6,303 nt of DNA from Lachnospiraceae bacterium (lineage in GTDB: Bacteria; Bacillota_A; Clostridia; Lachnospirales; Lachnospiraceae), in contig JAFQDI010000073.1 in assembly GCA_017416055.1 (NCBI GenBank), positions 1 to 6,303 of the forward strand, read 5' to 3'. The position numbers were made by a program, and so were the translations under genes. The notes beneath the pieces are model-generated. The model saw nothing but the letters and a program-made list of their open reading frames with translations, was not told where the DNA came from and did not search any database. Shown piece after piece: positions 1 through 4,338 of this stretch (position 1 is the first letter of the stretch; each line of letters starts with the position of its first letter).

Positions 1-1
1 A

Positions 2-493
2 TTAGGACTAAATCAAATCTACCAAGTGGATCAAAAACGTCACTTTCTGGTTCGCAGACTGTTGGCCGTCGGTTATACACTGGCCTTTATCGTGATCGTG
101 CTGCTCTGTCTGATCCTGTTGGTCTTCGGCAACCGCCTTCAGATCCTTCTCACGCACACGTTTCCTCTCCTTGGACAGATCACCGCTTTCATCATCAACC
201 TGCGTTCGTTTTTATCAATTGCGATTCTTACCCTGTTCTTTTCTCTGCTTTACAAGGTTCTTCCGAATCGCCCACTCTCCTACAAAAAACAACTGCCGGG
301 AGCGGTGTTCGCCGCCCTCGGCTGGGTACTGTTTTCCTTTTTTTATTCGATTTATATCGACAATTTTTCCAACTATGCACACATTTACGGGAGCATGACT
401 GCACTGATACTTTTATGCTTATGGATCTACGTCTGTATGAATATTGTGCTGATCGGAGCACAAATCAATATGTGGCTGAGTGAACGGGAATAA
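2..493 (+). CDS. YihY/BrkB-family membrane protein, C-terminal part (5' end outside window)
   Basis: The reading frame is open from the window edge, so the gene begins upstream; the GTG at 26 is internal and has no ribosome binding site. The visible 163 residues hold about four membrane helices (roughly residues 23-43, 66-84, 100-119 and 128-152), consistent with the end of a six-helix YihY/BrkB protein. Family-like signatures are LPGAVFAALGW before the third visible helix, then YGSMTALILLCLWIY and IGAQIN near the end. These are integral inner-membrane proteins. BrkB was first linked to serum resistance and some members were once called ribonuclease BN, but the biochemical role is unsettled. 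The protein ends in a short polar tail with stop TAA at 491-493. It converges on the folT-like gene, and an inverted repeat overlaps its last codons. The family call is secure; the function is not known. Confidence 0.85.
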   Translation, partial: LGLNQIYQVDQKRHFLVRRLLAVGYTLAFIVIVLLCLILLVFGNRLQILLTHTFPLLGQITAFIINLRSFLSIAILTLFFSLLYKVLPNRPLSYKKQLPGAVFAALGWVLFSFFYSIYIDNFSNYAHIYGSMTALILLCLWIYVCMNIVLIGAQINMWLSERE

Positions 494-509
494 TCCTCCA
501 CTCAGCCAC
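472..509. terminator. Inverted repeat between convergent genes, possible bidirectional terminator
   Basis: Perfect 11-bp arms, GTGGCTGAGTG (472-482) and CACTCAGCCAC (499-509), enclose 16 nt that can itself form a small GGA/TCC hairpin. The repeat spans the last codons and stop of the upstream plus-strand gene and sits 11 nt past the stop of the minus-strand gene. Position suits transcription termination from both sides. However, no U-tract follows directly: on the plus strand the T-rich stretch (521-528) comes 11 nt later, and on the minus strand the flank is only AT-rich. It may be a weak or factor-assisted terminator. Confidence 0.45.
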
Positions 510-520
510 GCAAAGTCTAA

Positions 521-1069
521 TTATTTTTCGGTGCGTCCGGTTTGACCGTTCAGCATAGCCGTTACAGGACTTCTGTACAGGAGATAAACCACAGTAGTGT
601 TCAACACAGTGGTAATCAGTCCCTGAGCCACTCTACCCGGGAAATTCACAAGAAACGGCGTACCGTAATATACACTCAATGCCCATGTCCCGTAAAGTGC
701 AGAAGCAACAAAGGTAAGAACCAGAATAAACAAACCATAGACAAATACACTGAGCACAGGTCTATTCTTAACATTTCTAAACAGCGGCTCTCCCAATCCA
801 CTAAACACGCCGATCATCACCGGCATCAAGGTGTAAAGGATATTAATCGGATAAGCAGCCATCAAACAGCCAAGCAAATCCGAAACCAAACCGACAAACG
901 CTCCTCCGATCGGGCCCAGCCAGATACCGCTCAGCATGATAAATGCACTGCTGAAATTAACCCGGTACATGGTGCCAATCTCGATCTTCAGATACTTGCT
1001 GGCAATGATTGTGAGCGCAATTAACAGGCCCATCACCGCCAGGTCCATCGCCTTCCATTTTCTTTTCAT
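521..1069 (-). CDS. folT: Folate-family ECF transporter S component (substrate-binding membrane subunit)
   Basis: Predicted 182-residue, very hydrophobic protein with about six membrane helices (near residues 8-25, 37-52, 54-70, 77-92, 105-126 and 145-166). The pattern YRVNF, a hydrophobic stretch with GIWLGPIGG, then VSDLLG matches the folate-family S components of energy-coupling factor transporters. Such a subunit binds folate at the membrane and uses a shared EcfA/EcfA'/EcfT motor encoded elsewhere (not in this window). The start is set by AAGGAG at 1077-1082: two adjacent ATGs lie 4 nt (1072) and 7 nt (1069) after it, and I prefer 1069. A longer frame up to 1213 runs through the terminator in the leader and is not coding. 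The tetrahydrofolate riboswitch upstream independently supports folate as substrate. It has its own promoter and appears monocistronic. Confidence 0.88.
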   Translation of the reverse strand: MKRKWKAMDLAVMGLLIALTIIASKYLKIEIGTMYRVNFSSAFIMLSGIWLGPIGGAFVGLVSDLLGCLMAAYPINILYTLMPVMIGVFSGLGEPLFRNVKNRPVLSVFVYGLFILVLTFVASALYGTWALSVYYGTPFLVNFPGRVAQGLITTVLNTTVVYLLYRSPVTAMLNGQTGRTEK

Positions 1070-1076
1070 CATACGT

Positions 1077-1082
1077 CTCCTT
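1077..1082 (-). promoter_or_regulatory. Ribosome binding site that sets the folT start
   Basis: The minus strand reads AAGGAG here, 4 nt before one ATG (1072) and 7 nt before the next (1069). It rules out the upstream in-frame start at 1213, which lies in the leader terminator. A short GCGG/CCGC hairpin (1089-1102) stands just upstream and might influence access. Confidence 0.8.
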
Positions 1083-1179
1083 CTTTCCGCGGATAATACC
1101 GCATAGCTTAATGTGCTGTCTGTATGCCCATCAGCGCAAAAAGAGACGTTTACTCCGGAACCGGTGCAGTCCTGTCTGT

Positions 1180-1218
1180 AAACAAAAACCGGAATGACTG
1201 AGGATACAGTCACTCCGG
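1180..1218 (-). terminator. Intrinsic terminator in the folT leader (riboswitch expression platform)
   Basis: On the minus strand CCGGAGTGACTG (1218-1207) pairs with CAGTCATTCCGG (1200-1189): 12 bp with one G-U, a 6-nt loop, then TTTTTGTTT (1188-1180). This is a textbook intrinsic terminator placed 30 nt after the riboswitch and 110 nt before the gene, so it can abort transcription before folT. The loop and top of its left arm contain CTGTAT, which can pair with the riboswitch P1 left strand. Confidence 0.9.
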
Positions 1219-1247
1219 GAGTCTTTTCGTCTATCGTAGGTAGGCAA

Positions 1248-1350
1248 ACAGCGGGATGCGAAATACATACCGCAGCCTCGCTCTCGCAGGCTTCGTCCCA
1301 AAGGCAACTCCCCGTCCTTCAGGCACTTGACGCATGTATTTCTACTCTGT
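1248..1350 (-). promoter_or_regulatory. Tetrahydrofolate (THF, folT-type) riboswitch aptamer
   Basis: The minus strand matches the THF-I aptamer in order. P1 is ACAG/CTGT (1350-1347 with 1251-1248). The conserved AGTAGA follows, and P2 is AAATACAT paired with ATGTATTT. Next come CGTCAAGTG and P3 CCTGAAGG/CCTTTGGG, with a GGGG-containing loop that can form the long-range pseudoknot with TCCCG in the strand before P1 closes. The conserved ACGAAGC, the P4 hairpin AGCCT/AGGCT and GCGGT complete it. These blocks align with the Streptococcus THF riboswitch as I recall it. The RNA senses reduced folates; known examples mostly repress downstream folate uptake or synthesis when ligand is plentiful. 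It lies between a strong promoter and an intrinsic terminator, ahead of a folate-type S component. Confidence 0.92.
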
Positions 1351-1366
1351 ATTCATTTCATCTACT

Positions 1367-1395
1367 ACTATAGCACGCTTTTTCTTAATTGTGAA
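1367..1395 (-). promoter_or_regulatory. Sigma-A promoter of the riboswitch-folT transcript
   Basis: Minus strand: -35 TTCACA (1395-1390), 17-nt spacer, -10 TATAGT (1372-1367). Each hexamer differs from consensus at one position. Transcription would start near 1360, about 10 nt before the aptamer, giving a leader of about 290 nt before folT. Confidence 0.85.
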
Positions 1396-1425
1396 GTACT
1401 TTTTATCTAAAATTCTAATTAATCG

Positions 1426-1836
1426 TCAATCTGAACGCTCCCATCGTTCTGTGTCGGGATTTATTCGCAAAACGGCCTCGAACTCACCGTTTCCACGGTA
1501 AACACAGATCTCCGTGATTTCGTCACTCACCGGGAAACCAAACTCACTGCGCGCCCCTAAGCTACTGTTCAGCCCTCCGAATGTGGAATAAAAGGTAAGA
1601 TACAGTCCGTCTCCTTTTTGCTTCACCGAGACGTCGCGGATATAGCCCATGGAACCGGCTACACCTGCTCTCACCGTCATCGTCTCTCCATCATCGGACA
1701 GCGAATACTCGCCAACAAACACGTCTGTTCGTTTCATCAGCCCGGTTCCGACCAAATAAACCGAAGCCAAAAACAAAGCCACGGTGCATATTCCGATCAG
1801 AGCCTTCATCCATCTCCTGCCCTTTTTCTCGCTCAT
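1426..1836 (-). CDS. Small single-pass membrane protein with conserved extracytoplasmic domain, function unknown
   Basis: Predicted 136 residues: a basic N-terminus (KKGRRWMK), one membrane helix at about residues 11-33, then a soluble domain of about 100 residues rich in beta-type sequence that should lie outside the membrane. I do not see a lipobox, so it looks like a signal anchor. The segments SMGYIRDVSV, LYLTFYSTFGGLNSS and ICVYRGNGEF resemble, from memory, a conserved hypothetical domain in Clostridia; no function is known to me. AGGAGG stands 9 nt before the ATG. It starts 15 nt after the stop of the XRE membrane regulator, so the two are almost certainly co-transcribed, and it may be a sensor or partner of that regulator. 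No clear terminator follows before the folT promoter. Confidence 0.75.
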   Translation of the reverse strand: MSEKKGRRWMKALIGICTVALFLASVYLVGTGLMKRTDVFVGEYSLSDDGETMTVRAGVAGSMGYIRDVSVKQKGDGLYLTFYSTFGGLNSSLGARSEFGFPVSDEITEICVYRGNGEFEAVLRINPDTERWERSD

Positions 1837-1851
1837 CTGTCACAACCTCCT

Positions 1852-2367
1852 CTATTTTCTGCGGAGAAAGCGGACAATCAGAGAAATCCCGATGATCAAT
1901 AGTCCGAAAAAGAACAACACCAAAAGTGCCGTTCCGTTCAATTGAATGATCGAAGACGCACCGATCTGCTCGTAAGAGTCCGGCAAAAACAAGCTCACCA
2001 GCCCAAACCAGATCAGACCGATCACAGCGGCGATACAGATCGTGATACCGGCAAGCAGAGGTGTCTGCTTTTGGGACTGATCGTTCTTTTGTGTGTCCTC
2101 AGCCAGATTATCCACCGTCTCAACGCTGACCGGAGTTTGAACTTGAATGTCTCCTGTTGTCTCGCTTTTCCAATCCGCTTTCATGAGATAATCCAGACTG
2201 ACACCGAAATAGTCGCTGAGCGCGATGAGCTTATCGCTCTCCGGATAGGTCACATTGCCCTCCCACTTGCTGATGGACTGGCGTGAGACATTCAGTGCCT
2301 CCGCCAACTGCTCCTGAGACAGGCCATGTTTTTTTCGCAGCTCGTATAACTTTTCTCCAAGAGTCAT
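1852..2367 (-). CDS. XRE-family transcriptional regulator with two C-terminal membrane helices
   Basis: Predicted 171 residues. Residues about 4-62 form a Cro/C1-type helix-turn-helix: LRKKHGLSQEQLAEALNVSR, then SISKWEGN and a tail ending SLDYLM. A polar acidic/Gln linker (about 65-102) leads to two membrane helices (about 104-127 and 145-167) joined by a short loop that should face outside, and the protein ends in a basic RFLRRK. It would therefore bind DNA while held at the membrane. AAAGGAGG lies 7 nt before the ATG, an excellent ribosome binding site. An extended -10 promoter and an inverted repeat lie just upstream, consistent with autoregulation. It leads a two-gene unit with the small membrane protein. 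Regulator family is secure; target and signal are unknown. Confidence 0.88.
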   Translation of the reverse strand: MTLGEKLYELRKKHGLSQEQLAEALNVSRQSISKWEGNVTYPESDKLIALSDYFGVSLDYLMKADWKSETTGDIQVQTPVSVETVDNLAEDTQKNDQSQKQTPLLAGITICIAAVIGLIWFGLVSLFLPDSYEQIGASSIIQLNGTALLVLFFFGLLIIGISLIVRFLRRK

Positions 2368-2416
2368 GGAATTACCTCCTTTCGCAGATTTAGTTTAGCG
2401 AAAACACCGAAAAAAT

Positions 2417-2425
2417 ACTATACCA
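2417..2425 (-). promoter_or_regulatory. Extended -10 promoter of the first XRE unit
   Basis: Minus strand TGGTATAGT: a TGn extension followed by -10 TATAGT (2422-2417). No good -35 stands 17 nt upstream (GTGCGC), which fits an extended -10 promoter. Transcription would start near 2410, about 43 nt before the ATG. Confidence 0.6.
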
Positions 2426-2434
2426 GCGGGTTGA

Positions 2435-2469
2435 CAATTGCGCACCTTACGGTTGCAAATGCGCAATTG
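2435..2469. promoter_or_regulatory. 10-bp inverted repeat, probable operator upstream of the first XRE gene
   Basis: Perfect arms CAATTGCGCA (2435-2444) and TGCGCAATTG (2460-2469) flank 15 bp containing ACGGTTGCA. The repeat lies about 25-60 bp upstream of the predicted transcription start, over the -35 region, which suits a regulator binding site. It also follows the stop of the acyltransferase gene by 7 bp and could form a hairpin in that mRNA, but no U-tract follows on either strand. Confidence 0.5.
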
Positions 2470-2476
2470 AATGAGC

Positions 2477-3148
2477 TTACTCGTATTTCGCCGCGATTTC
2501 ACCTTGCTTTTTATAGATGGAGTTCGCCTTCACCACGCCGCGCACCATACTTAAGGGGTAGATATTGCTTCCCTTTCCCACCACACTTCCCGGATTCAAT
2601 ACCGTACCGCATCCGACCTCTACATCATCACCTAACATCGCACCGACTTTCTTTCGATTGGTGGCAATCAGCTCCGTGCCGTCCTTGATGATGACATTCT
2701 TCTTATCTGACTTCACGTTGGACGTGATGGAACCTGCTCCCATGTGTGCGCGATAACCGAGAATCGAATCACCCACATAGTTATAATGGGGTACCTGTAC
2801 CTTATCAAATAAAATCACGTTTTTCAGCTCGGTGGAGTTTCCCACAACAGCTCCGTCACCCACCAGTGCATTTCCGCGGATGAACGCGCAGTGGCGAACC
2901 TCCGTCTCCTTTCCGATGATCGCAGGACCATTGATATGGGCGGTGGGTGCAACCTTTGCGGATTTTGCGATCCACACATTTTCTCCTACCTTATCATACT
3001 CGTCTGAAGGCAGCGTCGCTCCCAGTGCCAGAATAAAGTCACCGATTTCCGCCAGAGCCTCCCACGGGTAGGTGTACTTTTCAAGCATAGGCTTCGCCAG
3101 CGTATGCTCCAAACTGTACAATTCATTAATCGTAATTTCTTTTTTCAT
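2477..3148 (-). CDS. GlmU-like left-handed beta-helix acyltransferase (often labelled UDP-GlcNAc pyrophosphorylase)
   Basis: Predicted 223 residues. After an N-terminal helical stretch (1-55), hexapeptide-type repeats run from about residue 56 to 205 (for example IIGKETEVRH, LVGDGAVVGN, MLGDDVEVGC). The block VPHYNYVGDSILGYRAHMGAG closely follows the acetyltransferase half of GlmU. Using E. coli GlmU numbering from memory, R333, K351, H363, Y366, N386 and K392 correspond in spacing to R91, K109, H121, Y124, N144 and K150; N377 is replaced by H135. The nucleotidyltransferase domain of full GlmU is absent, so the pyrophosphorylase label common for this type is probably misleading. It likely transfers an acyl group to a sugar or sugar nucleotide; the substrate is unknown. 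AGGAGG (3162-3157) 8 nt before ATG 3148 sets the start and excludes the TTG at 3154. It follows the second XRE gene by 33 bp in the same unit. Confidence 0.82.
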   Translation of the reverse strand: MKKEITINELYSLEHTLAKPMLEKYTYPWEALAEIGDFILALGATLPSDEYDKVGENVWIAKSAKVAPTAHINGPAIIGKETEVRHCAFIRGNALVGDGAVVGNSTELKNVILFDKVQVPHYNYVGDSILGYRAHMGAGSITSNVKSDKKNVIIKDGTELIATNRKKVGAMLGDDVEVGCGTVLNPGSVVGKGSNIYPLSMVRGVVKANSIYKKQGEIAAKYE

Positions 3149-3181
3149 TCTCAAATCCTCCTAAAACATAATAAACGATGA

Positions 3182-3916
3182 TCAATCGCCTAATTCTTCC
3201 CACAAATAACCGATTTCGCTGATGTCCGACAACTTGATAATCGAATCTGTATACGTATTTTCCCCGACACTGACGCTGACTGAAATCAGATAATGATCAT
3301 ATCCGATAGCAACTTGAAAGGTTCCGGTATATACGCCGTCAGAAACTGCACTAACCCCAAATTCTCTGCCGACTCCCTCATGGTTCGTCACGATAATCTT
3401 GTACTCATATTCCGGATTGCTTACATTTGATGTAAAATTCAATCGAAATGTCTTCACTCCATCTGCATTCGCTTCGGAACGCAGATCATATCCATCCACA
3501 GAAAATTCAATCGGAATATCCGGTTGGTGTTCTTCTCTGAGTGAAATCGATTTTACAAGAAATCCGAGCAGCATTCCAAAAAGAATACAACAGACCGAAA
3601 GAGCAATCATTACCGTCTTTCGATTACTATTTGTTTCCTTCGTCAGACTGTCATTTTCAGTGTCCGCTGAAACCACACCTGATGCCGGCGCTTTTGGTTC
3701 CTCCAACCCAAACAATACATTTGGACTTGCTTCAAGTATCTCGCAGAGCCGGATAATATTACTCATCTCCGGTTGCGTCGCTCCCGTTTCCCACTTGGAG
3801 ATTGCCTGCCTTGACACGCCGATCACCTCAGCCAGTGCTTCCTGCGAAATTCCTTTTTCTTTTCTTAATTTTACCAACTGCTCACTAAACTTCATCAACT
3901 GCTCATCATGTGTCAT
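3182..3916 (-). CDS. XRE-family regulator with one membrane helix and an extracytoplasmic domain
   Basis: Predicted 244 residues. The helix-turn-helix occupies about residues 10-69 (LRKEKGISQEALAEVIGVSR, then QAISKWETG), a polar linker follows, and one membrane helix spans about 101-121. The last 120 residues are predicted to be outside the membrane; they are beta-rich and alternate polar and hydrophobic residues (for example YEYKIIVTNHEG and YLISVSVSVGENTY), like an Ig-type or similar beta-sandwich, but I cannot name the fold. The layout resembles one-component membrane regulators that sense outside and bind DNA inside. The ribosome binding site AAAGGCGG is imperfect, 8 nt before ATG 3916; an ATG at 3895 is a less likely start. 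The leader is about 190 nt long and rich in inverted repeats. It heads a unit with the GlmU-like acyltransferase. Confidence 0.85.
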   Translation of the reverse strand: MTHDEQLMKFSEQLVKLRKEKGISQEALAEVIGVSRQAISKWETGATQPEMSNIIRLCEILEASPNVLFGLEEPKAPASGVVSADTENDSLTKETNSNRKTVMIALSVCCILFGMLLGFLVKSISLREEHQPDIPIEFSVDGYDLRSEANADGVKTFRLNFTSNVSNPEYEYKIIVTNHEGVGREFGVSAVSDGVYTGTFQVAIGYDHYLISVSVSVGENTYTDSIIKLSDISEIGYLWEELGD

Positions 3917-3963
3917 CTTTACAACCGCCTTTCTGATTTGATATTCCGTCTGTCTTCAATCCC

Positions 3964-3995
3964 AAATACACAAAACAGGGTTATTTCGTGTATTT
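3964..3995 (-). promoter_or_regulatory. 12-bp stem-loop in the leader of the second XRE gene
   Basis: Arms 3964-3975 and 3984-3995 are complementary over 12 positions around an 8-nt loop. The one DNA mismatch (positions 3972/3987) becomes a G-U pair in the minus-strand RNA, so the RNA stem is continuous. It is followed by GGGATTG rather than a U-tract, so it is not an intrinsic terminator. It sits 47 nt before the start codon and may be an RNA control element or an operator. Confidence 0.5.
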
Positions 3996-4010
3996 AGAAT
4001 ATCAAAAATA

Positions 4011-4063
4011 TACGGTTGCACTCCACCATTTTGGCATGGAAGCGATGCAACCTAAAGTTGCAT
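4011..4063 (-). promoter_or_regulatory. Cluster of TGCAACC/GGTTGCA repeats in the leader of the second XRE gene
   Basis: Three copies of one heptamer-like element: GGTTGCA (4014-4020), TGCAACC (4046-4052) and GTTGCAT (4057-4063). ATGCAAC (4045-4051) and GTTGCAT form a 7-bp inverted repeat with a 5-bp spacer, like a typical operator for a dimeric regulator. TACGGTTGCA (4011-4020) recurs at 2448-2457 upstream of the first XRE gene. In RNA the middle copy can pair with either neighbour, so the cluster could act as operators or as an RNA switch. Both readings are inference. Confidence 0.5.
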
Positions 4064-4113
4064 GTTCCAACCTACGCTTTTTTACAAGAAACAAATCTTT
4101 TCATTCCGCATCT

Positions 4114-4142
4114 ATTATAAGGCGAAACAAGTAGGATGTAAA
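4114..4142 (-). promoter_or_regulatory. Sigma-A promoter of the second XRE-acyltransferase unit
   Basis: Minus strand: -35 TTTACA (4142-4137), exactly 17 nt, then -10 TATAAT (4119-4114), a perfect -10. Transcription would begin near 4107, leaving a leader of about 190 nt before ATG 3916. A weaker extended -10 (TGATATTCT, 4004-3996) might give a shorter transcript. Confidence 0.8.
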
Positions 4143-4225
4143 GTTTTTATTTTATCACAGTAGCGAATATGGGACCAACGCTTTCCTCCGAATACAGATC
4201 CTCCTGCTGCCGTTTAAACTTCTAC

Positions 4226-4253
4226 CCCGTTTTTGAAATTACTCAAAAACGGG
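4226..4253. repeat. 11-bp perfect inverted repeat upstream of the HTH-Uma2 gene
   Basis: CCCGTTTTTGA (4226-4236) and TCAAAAACGGG (4243-4253) flank 6 bp (AATTAC). The repeat lies 31 bp upstream of the -35 of the plus-strand promoter and about 84 bp behind the divergent minus-strand promoter. No U-tract follows on either strand, so a regulator binding site is more likely than a terminator. Confidence 0.6.
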
Positions 4254-4284
4254 AGAAAAATTATCCATTGTCGGGAATATAGCC

Positions 4285-4313
4285 TTGACGAGGAAAGAAA
4301 AAAGAGATACACT
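4285..4313 (+). promoter_or_regulatory. Sigma-A promoter of the HTH-Uma2-dtd unit
   Basis: -35 TTGACG (4285-4290), 17-nt spacer, -10 TACACT (4308-4313). Transcription would begin near 4320, giving a 5' leader of only about 16-19 nt that is little more than the ribosome binding site. The promoter overlaps the in-frame TTG at 4285, which argues against that codon as the gene start. Confidence 0.7.
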
Positions 4314-4338
4314 AGAGGTGGAGAAAGGGGGAGGAATG

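Noticed and set aside
542..1024. Long plus-strand ORF antisense to folT
   Set aside because: Very rich in His, Gln, Thr and Arg with no family likeness; it mirrors a hydrophobic membrane-protein gene on the other strand.
1070..1213. In-frame N-terminal extension of the folT gene to 1213
   Set aside because: It would translate the leader terminator stem and has no ribosome binding site; AAGGAG at 1077-1082 points to ATG 1069/1072.
2435..2469. Intrinsic terminator for the XRE-acyltransferase unit
   Set aside because: The stem is good but followed by TCAACCC on the minus strand, with no U-tract; operator reading preferred.
3149..3154. TTG start for the GlmU-like gene
   Set aside because: Only 2 nt after the AGGAGG; ATG 3148 has the right 8-nt spacing.
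4285..4338. TTG start for the HTH-Uma2 gene
   Set aside because: The TTG is part of the -35 hexamer and the extra 17 residues match no family; the ribosome binding site precedes ATG 4336/4339.
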